A stretch of 64,000 nucleotides of DNA, from assembly GCA_040235565.1 (NCBI GenBank), contig JBECLA010000017.1, positions 49,143-113,142 on the forward strand, in the 5' to 3' direction. Under the pieces are notes generated by a model. That model was not told the DNA's origin. It searched no databases and saw only the letters and a program-made list of their open reading frames with translations. The stretch is from JAHEIJ01 sp040235565. GTDB taxonomy: Bacteria; Pseudomonadota; Gammaproteobacteria; UBA6429; Thiohalophilaceae. Shown here in pieces: positions 10,275 to 21,508 of this stretch (the first letter of the stretch is position 1; the number at the start of each line of letters is the position of its first letter). The translations under genes and the position numbers were made by a program.

Positions 10275-11552
10275 TTAATCCTTGAGCTGAGCGGCCATTT
10301 CCTGACCGGCTTCCACATCGACAAAATATAACAGAATACCACCGAGGATAAACAACACGCTGATTGAAAGAATCGCCAGCCGCGAACTATCGCTGACCAT
10401 CCCCACCACTCCCACCATTAATGGACCCAGAATAGCGGCAAACTTGCCCAGCATATTGTAAAAGCCGAAAAACTCGGCAGATTTGTCCGGGGGAATCAAC
10501 CGGGCATAGAGAGAACGACTCAGGGCCTGTACCCCGCCCTGTACCAGGCCAATCACGATGGCCAGAACATAAAACTCCGCAATCGAATCCATACGATACG
10601 CATACAGAGTGACGGCAAAGTAAACACCAATGCCGTACAGTATCGCTGTTTTCGCGCCAACCCGTTTGCCCACATAACCGAAAATAATCGCCGCAGGAAA
10701 GCCGACAAACTGGGTAATCAGCAAGGCGGTAATCAGATTATCCGCGGAAAATCCCAGTGCCATGCCATAATCGACCGCCATCCGCACAATGGTGTCGACG
10801 CCATCGATATATAACCAGTAGGCCAGCAGAAACATGAATACAAAGCGTAAACGGCGTACCTTATGAAAGGTCGCCAACAATTGCCGAAAGCCACCTTTAA
10901 TCACCGCAAAGGTATTGGCCCGGCCTTGTTGCTTTTGCTCGGTCACGAACATCAGCAAGGGGATGCTGAAGACTAACCACCAGACGGCAACACATAAAAA
11001 CGAAACCTGGACCGCGACGGTCACATTGGCCAGCCCGAACACCTGCGGCCACAGGGTCATTGCCACCGTTGCGGCGAAAAGCAGACCACCCCCCAGATAA
11101 CCCAGCGCATAGCCGAAAGCGGACACCACATCATAATGTTGCTCTTCCGTGACTGAAACGATCAGCGCATCATAAAACACAATGCTGCCGGAAAAACCAA
11201 TGGTCGCAAGTACAAAGCACAACAAGGCGAGACTGGCCTGACCTTCGGCGACAAAGTACAGACCACTGGTCATGCAAATCCCGATCAGGGCGAAAACCAG
11301 TAGCAGGCGTTTGCGCAAGCCTCCCACATCCGCAATCGCGCCCAATACCGGGGCGAGTAGCACGATAATCGCGCTGGCCAGTGAATTGGCCAACCCAAGT
11401 TGGAAGGTACTTTCCGTGGCCGGCACATTACCACTCCAGTATTCCTTGAAAAAAACCGGGAAAAAGCCTGCCAGCACGGCAGTCGCAAAAGCGGAATTGG
11501 CCCAGTCATACAGGGCCCAGGAAAAAACCTTGCGATTAAGGATATGCTGCAT
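10275..11552 (-). CDS. MFS transporter, UMF1 (Atg22-like) family
   Basis: A protein of 425 residues with about twelve hydrophobic segments. The N-terminal motif FSWALYDWANSAFATAVLAG is diagnostic of the UMF1/Atg22-like branch of the major facilitator superfamily. Bacterial members are presumed effluxers or permeases of unknown substrate; fungal Atg22 exports amino acids from the vacuole. The start is ATG 11552; an in-frame GTG at 11558 would add two residues. The AAGG that could serve as ribosome-binding site lies in the right arm of a 9-bp hairpin (11558-11585), so translation initiation may be affected by this structure. Confidence 0.85.
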   Translation of the reverse strand: MQHILNRKVFSWALYDWANSAFATAVLAGFFPVFFKEYWSGNVPATESTFQLGLANSLASAIIVLLAPVLGAIADVGGLRKRLLLVFALIGICMTSGLYFVAEGQASLALLCFVLATIGFSGSIVFYDALIVSVTEEQHYDVVSAFGYALGYLGGGLLFAATVAMTLWPQVFGLANVTVAVQVSFLCVAVWWLVFSIPLLMFVTEQKQQGRANTFAVIKGGFRQLLATFHKVRRLRFVFMFLLAYWLYIDGVDTIVRMAVDYGMALGFSADNLITALLITQFVGFPAAIIFGYVGKRVGAKTAILYGIGVYFAVTLYAYRMDSIAEFYVLAIVIGLVQGGVQALSRSLYARLIPPDKSAEFFGFYNMLGKFAAILGPLMVGVVGMVSDSSRLAILSISVLFILGGILLYFVDVEAGQEMAAQLKD

Positions 11553-11557
11553 GCACA

Positions 11558-11585
11558 CACTGCCTTCAATGACTTAAAGGCAGTG
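11558..11585 (-). promoter_or_regulatory. Hairpin between DUF3106 gene and MFS gene
   Basis: A perfect 9-bp inverted repeat, CACTGCCTT and AAGGCAGTG, with a 10-base loop. On the minus strand it follows the DUF3106 stop and runs to the MFS start. There is no T-run after it, so it is a weak terminator candidate. The right arm contains the only Shine-Dalgarno-like AAGG upstream of the MFS ATG. Confidence 0.45.
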
Positions 11586-11619
11586 TACGCGCTGCAGCTT
11601 GTTCAGTTCAATCCTGGCA

Positions 11620-12255
11620 TTAACGCCGTGGTGAACTGCGAGGCGGTGTCGGTGATTGCCTTGGTGGCATGGGTGTCTGCCGCGACATGGAACGATCCGG
11701 GCTCTGTCGCTGCATATCATGTTGCTGCTCGGGCATGGTATTGGCCGGCGACTGTTGTTGTTCCATTAACGTGCCCTGCTCCGAATGTTTGCTCGCTTCG
11801 ACTTGCTCCGGATTCAGGTTGCGGAAAGCCTGGCGATCTTCCGCGGACATACGCTGCCAGCGATCCCGCAGCGCCTGTTGCTGTTCGGCGGGCAATTGTT
11901 GAAACCATTCATGCCGCTGGCGTAACCGTTGTTGCTGTTGTGGAGAGAGCTGACGAAATTGTTCAAAACGTTGCCGAATACGCTGACGCTGTTCGGGTGT
12001 CATTGCTTTCAGTTGTTGCATGCGCTGACTGGCCTGTTCACGCTGCGCAGGACTCATCTGTTGCCAGCGCTGGGCGCCGCGCACCAGGCGTTCCCGCCGG
12101 TCAGCCGGGATCTGGTCCCAGTCGGATTCAAATTGCTGAAGGATTTTACGTTCTGCCTCATCCAGATCCTGCCAGTCGCTACCGGTTTGTGACCATGCCG
12201 GTGTTATCAGCATGACAGCCAATAACAAAACTATGAGTGTTCGATTTTTTCGCAT
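11620..12255 (-). CDS. DUF3106 Gln/Arg-rich exported protein
   Basis: A protein of 211 residues with a signal peptide (MRKNRTLIVLLLAVMLITPAWS). A helical region of about 120 residues follows, built from repeated units of the form W-x2-LxxxQRxxLxxRF/WxxxxxLSPxQQQRLRxR, the DUF3106 pattern. The C-terminal 50 residues are Gln/Pro/Arg/Met-rich and low in complexity. The family resembles periplasmic Spy/CpxP-type LTxxQ proteins in style, but a chaperone role is inference. It is the last gene of the sigma-factor operon, starting 3 bases after the preceding stop. Confidence 0.8.
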   Translation of the reverse strand: MRKNRTLIVLLLAVMLITPAWSQTGSDWQDLDEAERKILQQFESDWDQIPADRRERLVRGAQRWQQMSPAQREQASQRMQQLKAMTPEQRQRIRQRFEQFRQLSPQQQQRLRQRHEWFQQLPAEQQQALRDRWQRMSAEDRQAFRNLNPEQVEASKHSEQGTLMEQQQSPANTMPEQQHDMQRQSPDRSMSRQTPMPPRQSPTPPRSSPRR

Positions 12256-12258
12256 AAC

Positions 12259-12471
12259 TTACTTATCCCCACCTGATACGGTAGCCGCTGTGTCTTTCTT
12301 TTGCTTCTGCCGTTCTTGTTCCATAGCCAGTTCCAACCAGACCTGTTCATCCTCAGAGTAGCGCCCCAGAAATTCCAGCAACTCTGGATCGGGTAACGTT
12401 TCACTCTGGCTTGCGTTGACAGTTAACGCCATTAAAGCCAGTGCCACACCAAACCACTTAACCCGCATCAC
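12259..12471 (-). CDS. Small exported protein in sigma-factor operon
   Basis: A protein of 70 residues with a clear signal sequence (about residues 1-21) and a mature part of about 50 residues: LPDPELLEFLGRYSEDEQVW, then Glu/Gln/Lys-rich. I do not recognise a family by name. Its start lies inside the end of the putative anti-sigma gene (14-base overlap) and its stop is 3 bases before the DUF3106 gene. It is therefore almost certainly co-expressed with both, and both it and the DUF3106 product would be periplasmic. Confidence 0.65.
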   Translation of the reverse strand: MMRVKWFGVALALMALTVNASQSETLPDPELLEFLGRYSEDEQVWLELAMEQERQKQKKDTAATVSGGDK

Positions 12472-12811
12472 CCTCGATCACTTCCAGCCACCGATAAAAT
12501 TCCAGATTTTCGTACAGTTGCAAACTGTCCGATGAGGCAACCAGTTCCAGATCCTCCATCGCTAACGGCATGGCCGTAACCGGTTTGACACGTTCATTAC
12601 CACCGAATTGCCACACACCGATTGCCACCAACAACATCATTGCCAGGGCAAAACCGCCTGCCGGTTTCCAGAAAGGGGATTTCTCGGTGTAGCTGTCCAC
12701 GGCTTTGGCACGGGCAAGACGCAGGTGGCGACTGATATCCGTGTCCAGTTGCTCCACACCGCTATCCAGTGTCTGTCTGATAGAGTTGATAAATGACTGC
12801 TCGTCATTCAT
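12458..12811 (-). CDS. Putative anti-sigma factor, DUF3619-like
   Basis: A protein of 117 residues. The N-terminal region MNDEQSFINSIRQTLDSGVE and LDTDISRHLRLARAKAVD resembles DUF3619. A single transmembrane helix follows (about residues 52-70), then a short acidic periplasmic tail. This layout, cytoplasmic helices plus one membrane span encoded directly after an ECF-type sigma factor with an 8-base overlap, suggests a membrane anti-sigma factor; that role is inferred from context. ATG 12811 is chosen because the upstream extension lies in the sigma gene and lacks family character. Confidence 0.7.
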   Translation of the reverse strand: MNDEQSFINSIRQTLDSGVEQLDTDISRHLRLARAKAVDSYTEKSPFWKPAGGFALAMMLLVAIGVWQFGGNERVKPVTAMPLAMEDLELVASSDSLQLYENLEFYRWLEVIEGDAG

Positions 12812-13340
12812 GGTGATGTTCTCCAAATATCTCTCGTAAGCGATGTACTGCGCGGGAATAATGGGTTTTGACACTGCCATCGCTGATACCAAGTGTCTGC
12901 GCGGTTTCCTTCACATCCAGCCCATCCCAGGCACGCAATAAAAATACCTGTTGTTGCCGCAACGGCAAGGAACGTAACGCCTGTTCCAGCTCCTCAGTGA
13001 TATTCGCGTTTGCGATTTGTCGCACCGGATCATTGCCACCACTATCCGGCAGATTCTCAATGGTCTGATGATCATCATCATCCTTGCCAAACCACACCCG
13101 CCATTTCGAGCGCACTTTTTCCCGCCGGTACCAGTCGCGTATGCGATTCTGCACAATCCGGGTAAACAGCGGTCCCCACTCTGCCTCGTCCCGCTGCGCA
13201 TAACGCTTTACCAGAACCAGCATGGCATCCTGGACTATATCCAGTGCCTCGTCCGGATTTCCGGTTGCGATATACGCCATTCGATAGGCCCGTTTTTCCA
13301 CGCTGGCGAGGAAAGCATCGAGCGCCTGTGTTTTATTCAG
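12804..13340 (-). CDS. ECF-like RNA polymerase sigma factor, probable CTG start
   Basis: A sigma-70 family regulator of 178 residues. Region 2 contains ATGNPDEALDIVQDAMLVLV and FTRIVQNRIRDWYRR. Region 4 contains LPLRQQQVFLLRAWDGLDVK and the helix-turn-helix ETAQTLGISDGSVKTHYSRA. The frame opens with no in-frame ATG before region 2. Initiating at CTG 13340 gives the family-like N-terminus LNKTQALDAFLASVEKRAYRMA, with an AAGGG element six bases upstream. The GTG at 13301 would clip the first helix and has no ribosome-binding site. The gene overlaps the downstream anti-sigma-like gene by 8 bases. Its target genes are unknown. Confidence 0.85.
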   Translation of the reverse strand: MNKTQALDAFLASVEKRAYRMAYIATGNPDEALDIVQDAMLVLVKRYAQRDEAEWGPLFTRIVQNRIRDWYRREKVRSKWRVWFGKDDDDHQTIENLPDSGGNDPVRQIANANITEELEQALRSLPLRQQQVFLLRAWDGLDVKETAQTLGISDGSVKTHYSRAVHRLREIFGEHHHE

Positions 13341-13656
13341 AACGTACCCTTTTTGCCATCAGATTGTCTCGATCCGATACCTGCCGAGGGATTGAGCTTC
13401 CCTTAATGGGAGGCTTGTCCCCAACGCGGCTGATCGACTTGCATGTACTTTGGTTTACAAGTTGATACTCGGTGTCGATTGTGATCTTGCAGACACCGAA
13501 TCACCTATAACGATTATCAACCCGATGACCAAAAGTATCCATACACCTGGCGGCGTTAGCACTATATTTCCCCGCCGTCATAGCATGTACCGTGATTACC
13601 CAATCCGGTGCTTCTGATAGCAAAACGGTAAAGTTCACACAAAATCTCAGCATTTT

Positions 13657-13670
13657 TTGACTCAGGTCAA
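13657..13670. promoter_or_regulatory. FNR/Anr-like palindrome
   Basis: TTGACTCAGGTCAA is a perfect 5-4-5 palindrome that differs from the FNR consensus TTGAT-N4-ATCAA by one base per half-site. TTGAC-type half-sites occur in Anr/FNR boxes of Pseudomonas-like bacteria. It is about 320-340 bases from both flanking starts, which is far for direct activation, so its function is uncertain. Confidence 0.3.
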
Positions 13671-13955
13671 TGTAAATAACGCGAAGTCCCGGTTTTGGTT
13701 GACCGCAACGTCCTTCAAAGCTCGCGTTATTTTGACCTCCAACAGCAGAATGTTGTGCCAGATATTGCCCCTGTAAGCCTGACTCTGATGCAGTCCGGCA
13801 CTGCGTGCACCATTTCAGCCCATCAATCCGGCATTGCAATTCGCACCATGTCTATTTTTCCATAGTTAACAGTGTCTTATAGTTAAATTACGGTGGCATA
13901 AATCCTGCTCCACTGAACAAATGGAGAATTCACCTGTAGCGGCATGGCATTCGGG

Positions 13956-13961
13956 TATAAT
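13956..13961 (+). promoter_or_regulatory. Candidate -10 element for pgm
   Basis: A perfect TATAAT lies 45 bases before the pgm ATG. No strong -35 hexamer is seen at 16-18 bases, so an activator or an unrecognised -35 would be needed. Confidence 0.35.
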
Positions 13962-13993
13962 CGTGGCCCCAGAGTCGTATCGAACAACAATAA

Positions 13994-15646
<1,653 letters not shown>

Positions 15647-15690
15647 TTCACAACAAGCAGCTAACAACAATCCACAGGTTGATTAACGTT

Positions 15691-18243
15691 ATGAGTGAAA
15701 CACGATTCAAACTGGAAGTCCGACCCAAGATACCGGAACGCCTGCAAGGGCTGGAAACTCTGGCCAACGATTTATATTACAGTTGGGATCGTAATGTCCG
15801 TGGTCTGTTTTATGGCATGGACCGTCAGCTCTGGCGAGATTGTGGTCATAATCCCAAAGTATTCCTGCGACGCATCTCCCAGGCCACCCTCGACCGGGCA
15901 GCCGAGGACAATCTGTTTATTCAGGAATACTCGCGTATCCTTTCTTCTTATGAAAGCTATCTGGAAAAAACCAGTAGTCCACAGATCTGTAAACACTTTG
16001 AACCGGGCCATGATCTGATTGCCTATTTCTGCGCCGAATATGGCCTGCATGAAAGTTTTCCGATTTATTCCGGTGGCCTGGGTATTCTTGCTGGCGACCA
16101 CTGCAAAGCCGCCAGTGACATGGGTTTGCCTTTTGTCGGCATCGGCTTGCTGTACCGGCAAGGCTATTTTACCCAGACCATTGACGGCAATGGCCACCAG
16201 CATGCCCTGTACACCTCCACCGATTTCGATGCGTTACCCATCAAACCGGCAATGGACGTCGATGGCAAGGAATTACATGTCAGCGTAGAACTGCCGGGCC
16301 GAAGTGTCGCCCTCAAAGTCTGGGAAGCCTGCGCCGGCAACATCCACCTCTATTTGCTCGATAGTGACCTGCCGGAAAACAGCGATGCCGATCGGGTCAT
16401 CACCTTCCAACTTTACGGCGGCGACAGAACCACGCGGATTCAGCAGGAAATCGTGTTGGGTATCGGGGGGATGCGCGCGGTAAGGGCATTGGGACTTAAA
16501 CCCACTGTCTACCACATCAATGAAGGCCACGCTGCCTTTATGGTACTTGAACGCTGTCGTGAGCTGGTAAAGGAAGGTCACAACTTTGCCAGCGCCCTGG
16601 AACTGGTCGCCTCGGGCACCGTATTTACCACCCATACGCCCGTACCGGCCGGGCATGACATCTTCACGGCCGAGCTGATGACCGAATACTTCGACAACTA
16701 TGTTAAACAACTGGGCATCAATCCGGATGATTTCCTGCGTCTCGGTCGAACTCCGGAGAATCACGGCGATTTCAACATGACCACCCTGGCCCTGCGCGGG
16801 TCGCGCTTCCATAATGGTGTCAGTCGGATCCACGGTGGGGTCGCTTCCCAGATGGAAGGCTATGTCTGGCCACAGCTCCCGCCGGAAGATAATCCGATCT
16901 CGTATGTCACCAACGGCGTGCATGTGCCGACTTTTCTGGCACGCGAATGGGTGAACCTGTTTGATATGCGCTTTCATGAATGGCGCAATAACCTGTTGAA
17001 TGAAGACTTCTGGTCATGCATGGATGAAATTCCTGATCACCGCTTCTGGAGTCTGCGCCAGGAACTCAAAACCCAGATGTTGAATGCTGTCACCCATCGC
17101 ACCTGCGAACGTCTGCAACGGGAAGGTGCAAGTGAAGCCCTGATAAAACGGATTAGCCAGTACATCTCACAAACCGAGTCAGATATTCTGGTGTTTGGCT
17201 TTGCCCGCCGTTTTGCGACCTACAAGCGCGCAACGCTGATATTTTCGGATCCCGAACGCCTGTCACGTCTGCTTAATGATCCCGATCGACCGGCAGTCAT
17301 GATCTTTGCCGGCAAGGCTCATCCCAAGGACAAGCCCGGGCAGGAGCTGATCCGCACCATTCACGAGTATTCCCAGCGCCCCGAATTCATTGGCAAGATT
17401 ATTCTGCTCGAGGGCTATGACATGCACCTGGCGCGCAAACTGGTCACCGGAGTCGACGTCTGGATCAATAATCCGGAATACCCGTTGGAAGCCAGTGGCA
17501 CTTCGGGAGAAAAAGCCGCGATCAACGGCGTCATCAACCTGAGTGTGCTGGATGGCTGGTGGGGGGAAGGCTATAACGGCAAAAACGGCTGGGCCATTGC
17601 TCCCCACAATCAGAGTTTTGATCCGGCCTATCGGGACTACCAGGAAGCCAGCGATATGCTGGATATTATCGAACATGAAATCATTCCCATGTACTATAGC
17701 CATGATACGCATGGCTACTCACGCGACTGGGTACGGCTTTCAAAGGAATCAATGAAGTCCTGTATCCCGCAATTCAATGCCATTCGCATGGTCAATGACT
17801 ATGTGGAACAACTCTATGCACCGGCACGGGATCAATACCGGGAAATGAAAGCTGACAACGGCATCTATGCCAGTGAATTGGCGAAATGGAAACAAAAAAT
17901 CCGCCAGTGCTGGCATGCCGTAACCATTGAACGACTTGATCAGATACAGCCCTACCTGACCTATGGGGAAAAGCTGCCGATCCAGGTCAAAGCCAAGCTG
18001 GAAGGTCTTCAACCCGATGATGTGGTGGTCGAGTGTTTAATCGGTACGGAGAACAGTCAGGGTGAATTTGCCATTGAGGAACGTCACCCCCTGCATCACA
18101 TTGAGCAGGAAGGTAACATACATATGTTTCAGCTTGATCTGGAACCCTCGGAATGTGGTTTGAAGACCTACCAGATACGTATCTATCCCTATCATCGCTA
18201 TCTGAGTCATCCTCTGGAGATGGGATACATGCTGTGGGTTTGA
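15691..18243 (+). CDS. glgP: Alpha-glucan (glycogen) phosphorylase, DUF3417 type
   Basis: A protein of 850 residues that releases glucose-1-phosphate from glycogen or maltodextrin using PLP. It belongs to the branch with an N-terminal DUF3417 domain (IPERLQGLETLANDLYYSW) rather than the E. coli MalP/GlgP branch: the PLP-lysine motif reads EASGTSGEKAAINGVINLSV (Lys608), followed by LDGWWGEGYNG. The substrate loop EYGLHESFPIYSGGLGILAG is also present. ATG 15691 is preferred over an in-frame TTG at 15679. It follows pgm by 44 bases, so its G1P product would feed directly into Pgm. Confidence 0.94.
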   Translation: MSETRFKLEVRPKIPERLQGLETLANDLYYSWDRNVRGLFYGMDRQLWRDCGHNPKVFLRRISQATLDRAAEDNLFIQEYSRILSSYESYLEKTSSPQICKHFEPGHDLIAYFCAEYGLHESFPIYSGGLGILAGDHCKAASDMGLPFVGIGLLYRQGYFTQTIDGNGHQHALYTSTDFDALPIKPAMDVDGKELHVSVELPGRSVALKVWEACAGNIHLYLLDSDLPENSDADRVITFQLYGGDRTTRIQQEIVLGIGGMRAVRALGLKPTVYHINEGHAAFMVLERCRELVKEGHNFASALELVASGTVFTTHTPVPAGHDIFTAELMTEYFDNYVKQLGINPDDFLRLGRTPENHGDFNMTTLALRGSRFHNGVSRIHGGVASQMEGYVWPQLPPEDNPISYVTNGVHVPTFLAREWVNLFDMRFHEWRNNLLNEDFWSCMDEIPDHRFWSLRQELKTQMLNAVTHRTCERLQREGASEALIKRISQYISQTESDILVFGFARRFATYKRATLIFSDPERLSRLLNDPDRPAVMIFAGKAHPKDKPGQELIRTIHEYSQRPEFIGKIILLEGYDMHLARKLVTGVDVWINNPEYPLEASGTSGEKAAINGVINLSVLDGWWGEGYNGKNGWAIAPHNQSFDPAYRDYQEASDMLDIIEHEIIPMYYSHDTHGYSRDWVRLSKESMKSCIPQFNAIRMVNDYVEQLYAPARDQYREMKADNGIYASELAKWKQKIRQCWHAVTIERLDQIQPYLTYGEKLPIQVKAKLEGLQPDDVVVECLIGTENSQGEFAIEERHPLHHIEQEGNIHMFQLDLEPSECGLKTYQIRIYPYHRYLSHPLEMGYMLWV

Positions 18244-18303
18244 TGCTCCCCTGCTCCTGCTAAAACGTATCCCCGAGCTGATCGAAAACCTGGTTGCAGG
18301 AGC

Positions 18304-19794
18304 CTAGGGGATGCGGCCATAGACACTGTTCAGGCGCCGCAGCCGCCTGGCCAGATCATGAGGCAATTGCGTCCATTCAAACCCCCACTGCCAGTTATCC
18401 TCACTGGTCCCGGGCGTGTTCATCCGGTGGTGACTATCCAGTTCCAGTAAATCCTGCATTGGTAAAACCGCCAGACGTGACACACTCGCCAATGCGGTAC
18501 GAATCAACGGCCAGGGCATATCGGCCGCCGCACGGTAACCCAGATAAGCATCCAGCGCTTTACGGATTACCGGATCACAACTTTCATACCAGCCAACAGT
18601 CGTATCGTTATCATGGGTACCGGTATAGATCACGCTGTTGGGCACGCAATTGTGGGGTAAGTACGGATTTGCCGGACCGGAACCAAACGCAAATTGCAAA
18701 ATTTTCATCCCTGGCAATTCAAACTGATCCCGCAAGGCTTCCACTTCCGGCGTAATTATCCCCAGGTCCTCGGCCACCAGCGGGAGCTCATGAAACTCAT
18801 CATGCAAACGCTGTAACAGGGCCTCACCAGGCACCTTCACCCAATGCCCACCCTCGGCAGTTTCCGCCGTAGCTGTGATTTCCCAGTAGGCCTCGAAGCC
18901 ACGAAAGTGATCAATACGAATCAAATCAAACAATTCCAGCTGGGTGTCCATCCGTCCCAGCCACCAGGCAAACCCGTTCGCCGCCATGCGTGTCCAGTCA
19001 TAGTGTGGATTTCCCCAGCGCTGCCCCGTGGCGGAAAAATAATCGGGTGGTACCCCGGCAACCACAACACTCTGTCCGGTTTGGTCCAGTTGAAAATAGT
19101 CACGGTTGGCCCAGACGTCCGCACTGTCATGCGCAACGAAGATCGGCATGTCGCCAAACAATAATACGCCGTGCTGGTGGGCATACTCACGCAGTTCCAG
19201 CCACTGGGAAAAAAACACGTACTGAATGAAACGTTCTTCTTCCACTGCCTCGGCATGCTGGCTGCCAAACTCTGCCATCCGGGCGGCATGACGATCCCGG
19301 AGCTCAACCGGCCACGCCACCCACCCCTGTGATGCTTGCCGGGTACGGATCACTTGAAACAAGGCATAGTCATCCAGCCAGTCACCTTTATCGTGTTTGA
19401 ATTTCCCGAACGCCTGTTGAGTCTTGGCGTCACTATGTTGTTGAAATCCCTGAAACGCCTTGGCAAGACAGCCTCTTCTGTCGTGGACAGTCGGATTCGC
19501 CGGGACAGCCCCTGCCGGCAACCAGCCTCGATCCACCAGCCAGTCGAGACTGATAAGCAGTGGATTTCCGGCATGGACCGACAAACATTGATACGGTGAC
19601 CCATCCGGATGCGTCGGTCCCAGGGGTAAAACCTGCCAGACGGTTACCCCGGCGGCGGCCAGAAACTCGATAAACCGATAGGCATCATGCCCCAGATCAC
19701 CGTGATCGTTTGCGCTGGGTAAAGAGGTGGGATGGAGCAATACCCCGGTCCGGCGTTGCGCCAGAACCGGGATATGTTGCTCCCTGTGCCTCAT
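18304..19794 (-). CDS. malQ: 4-alpha-glucanotransferase
   Basis: A GH77 amylomaltase of 496 residues that disproportionates maltodextrins. Family motifs are visible: GVLLHPTSLPS near residue 20, FGDMPIFVAHDSADVWANR, IRIDHFRGFEAYWEI (catalytic Asp), LPLVAEDLGIITPEVEALRD (acid/base Glu region) and YTGTHDNDTTVGWYE. It is the third gene of the glgC-GH57-malQ operon, starting 4 bases after the GH57 stop, and converges on glgP. With glgP it could process linear glucan chains. Confidence 0.94.
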   Translation of the reverse strand: MRHREQHIPVLAQRRTGVLLHPTSLPSANDHGDLGHDAYRFIEFLAAAGVTVWQVLPLGPTHPDGSPYQCLSVHAGNPLLISLDWLVDRGWLPAGAVPANPTVHDRRGCLAKAFQGFQQHSDAKTQQAFGKFKHDKGDWLDDYALFQVIRTRQASQGWVAWPVELRDRHAARMAEFGSQHAEAVEEERFIQYVFFSQWLELREYAHQHGVLLFGDMPIFVAHDSADVWANRDYFQLDQTGQSVVVAGVPPDYFSATGQRWGNPHYDWTRMAANGFAWWLGRMDTQLELFDLIRIDHFRGFEAYWEITATAETAEGGHWVKVPGEALLQRLHDEFHELPLVAEDLGIITPEVEALRDQFELPGMKILQFAFGSGPANPYLPHNCVPNSVIYTGTHDNDTTVGWYESCDPVIRKALDAYLGYRAAADMPWPLIRTALASVSRLAVLPMQDLLELDSHHRMNTPGTSEDNWQWGFEWTQLPHDLARRLRRLNSVYGRIP

Positions 19795-19798
19795 GCGC

Positions 19799-21508
19799 TT
19801 ATTGCTTTTGCCCGGTGCGCATTACACCGCCCATCGCCGGAGCACCACTGCCATGACTGAAGGCTTCGGACAAATAGGCCGGAGGTTCACGACCCAGTAT
19901 CTGATACAGATTGGCGAGGTGAACCCGATAGAGGTGATCGAAATCACTGACTGACTCTGCCGGATTGTAATCACCAAACCACCAGAACCAGTCTGAACCT
20001 TCACAAATTGCCATCTGGACTTCGGCGCGCTTACGGTGGGACTCATCCAGTTTGCCTGACGCCATAACGGCATCGAAGGTATGCTTGGCATCGCCCAGCA
20101 TGTCCCAACCACGGTTTTTATCGGTTTCCCCAATCCAGGTCGAGAAGGTGCCATAAACCCAACTACCCGCTATCAAACGGGGCAAACTGGTAACGGTACA
20201 AGGTTGCTTGAGACACTCCGAATAAGTGGTTAACTCAATACCCGGGTGTGCTACCAGTTCCTTGTACAGCGCCTGTAGAAAGTAAAAACCGTTTTCCGGA
20301 TAATATTCCCAGGCATTTTCGCCATCAAGAATGATTGAAACGACTCGATTGGGTTCGTTGCCGCATTCCGTGGCAATCGTGTCAAGATGGTTAATGAGAT
20401 TGGCAACCGCATCATCAGCATGCCATTCCGAATAAGTAAAACCAATCAGATCAGACAAACCATCATCACGGAAAAAGATCACCGGCCGGGTCTCATCAAG
20501 ACGATAGGGTTTATGGATACAGGACTCTGTTTTACTCTCGGCCAGGTGTTTGGATGCCTTGAGGCTGTTACGTAACACACTTTCGCCACTGGCCAGCCAG
20601 TTAAATTCGTAATCACTCAAAACCCGTACCGTCGCTTCACTGACACTGCCTTCGGATGGCCAGCAACCCTGTGGTCGCATACCGAAATAGTATTCAAAAG
20701 TCTTGATGCCCTGCGTGATATGCCATCGTACCCGTTCTTCTCCTCCCGGATATTCTGGCAGATGAGGCAGTGGTGCTTCCGGCATGGCCTCATGGGTACT
20801 TTTCAGATCCAGTAACAGCGGCATAATCGGATGCGCATAGGGTGTCATGGATAACTCCACCTGGCCCCGCTCGGCCAGCGTCCGGTAACGCGCTATGACA
20901 CCGGCCAACAGTTCCGCCATGATCGTCAATAATTCCCGTCGATCATGCAGGCTGTACAATTCCTGCTTTTCCAGTAAACGTTTTACCCGCACATCACTGC
21001 GGCGTACCGTTTCGCCCAACCAGGCGAGGTGGTACCACATCAACAGATCGCTCAGAAACTGATCCGAGATGTACACTAATGAGGCAGGATTCTTCAATAA
21101 CCAACTGGCGTACTCGGCCAGGCGATCATAGGCCGGGAAGCGCTTTATCAACCGCGTTTCGTTAGCGCGTAAACAAAATTTGATTAAACTGATACGCTGC
21201 TCGGGTATTGAAGGGAATACCGGTTCTGCCAGCGCCGCGAGCAGTGGATCCGTAATCGCGGTACTGTTGTTGAGAAACTCATTTAATTGCCTGGCGTAAT
21301 CATCGATCTGTTCCAGCAAGGTCGGCGCAAAGTTCACCACCGCGCGCGCTTCCGGAATCGCCTCCAGATGGGCAGCCATATCGACGTAATCCTTGATCGC
21401 ATGCAGATACGTCCAGGGCAGGTGATAAACATCATTGCGCCGGTCCCGGTATTCGGGCTGGTGCATGTGCCAATAAAGGACGACTTTCAATCGTGGTTTA
21501 ACGGACAT
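19799..21508 (-). CDS. GH57 alpha-glucan-active glycoside hydrolase/transferase
   Basis: A protein of 569 residues with GH57 features. Motif 1 is HMHQPEYRD (His15-Gln17-Pro18). The Glu286 of [11 protein letters not shown] matches the catalytic nucleophile motif, and Asp348/Asp349 of [10 protein letters not shown] match the acid/base motif. The C-terminal helical part includes a [21 protein letters not shown] segment typical of the bacterial alpha-amylase-like subfamily. Family members include amylases, 4-alpha-glucanotransferases, amylopullulanases and branching enzymes, and the specificity cannot be assigned here. Its start overlaps the glgC end by 11 bases, which ties it to glycogen metabolism. 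Confidence 0.88.
   Translation of the reverse strand: MSVKPRLKVVLYWHMHQPEYRDRRNDVYHLPWTYLHAIKDYVDMAAHLEAIPEARAVVNFAPTLLEQIDDYARQLNEFLNNSTAITDPLLAALAEPVFPSIPEQRISLIKFCLRANETRLIKRFPAYDRLAEYASWLLKNPASLVYISDQFLSDLLMWYHLAWLGETVRRSDVRVKRLLEKQELYSLHDRRELLTIMAELLAGVIARYRTLAERGQVELSMTPYAHPIMPLLLDLKSTHEAMPEAPLPHLPEYPGGEERVRWHITQGIKTFEYYFGMRPQGCWPSEGSVSEATVRVLSDYEFNWLASGESVLRNSLKASKHLAESKTESCIHKPYRLDETRPVIFFRDDGLSDLIGFTYSEWHADDAVANLINHLDTIATECGNEPNRVVSIILDGENAWEYYPENGFYFLQALYKELVAHPGIELTTYSECLKQPCTVTSLPRLIAGSWVYGTFSTWIGETDKNRGWDMLGDAKHTFDAVMASGKLDESHRKRAEVQMAICEGSDWFWWFGDYNPAESVSDFDHLYRVHLANLYQILGREPPAYLSEAFSHGSGAPAMGGVMRTGQKQ

Noticed and set aside
11400..12215. Plus-strand frame of 271 codons across the DUF3106 gene
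   Set aside because: Composition is Ala/Val/Pro-rich as expected from the antisense of a Gln/Arg-rich gene; the DUF3106 protein has a signal peptide and family repeats.
13501..13839. Minus-strand open frame of 112 codons between the sigma factor and pgm
   Set aside because: No recognisable domain, no ribosome-binding site, unusual composition, and the FNR-like palindrome lies within it. It may be a remnant, but coding is not supported.
18244..18303. CCCCTGCTCCTG ... CAGGAGCCTAGGGG between glgP and malQ stops
   Set aside because: An imperfect dyad with a long loop and no T-run; it could serve as a shared end for convergent transcripts but is too weak to call.
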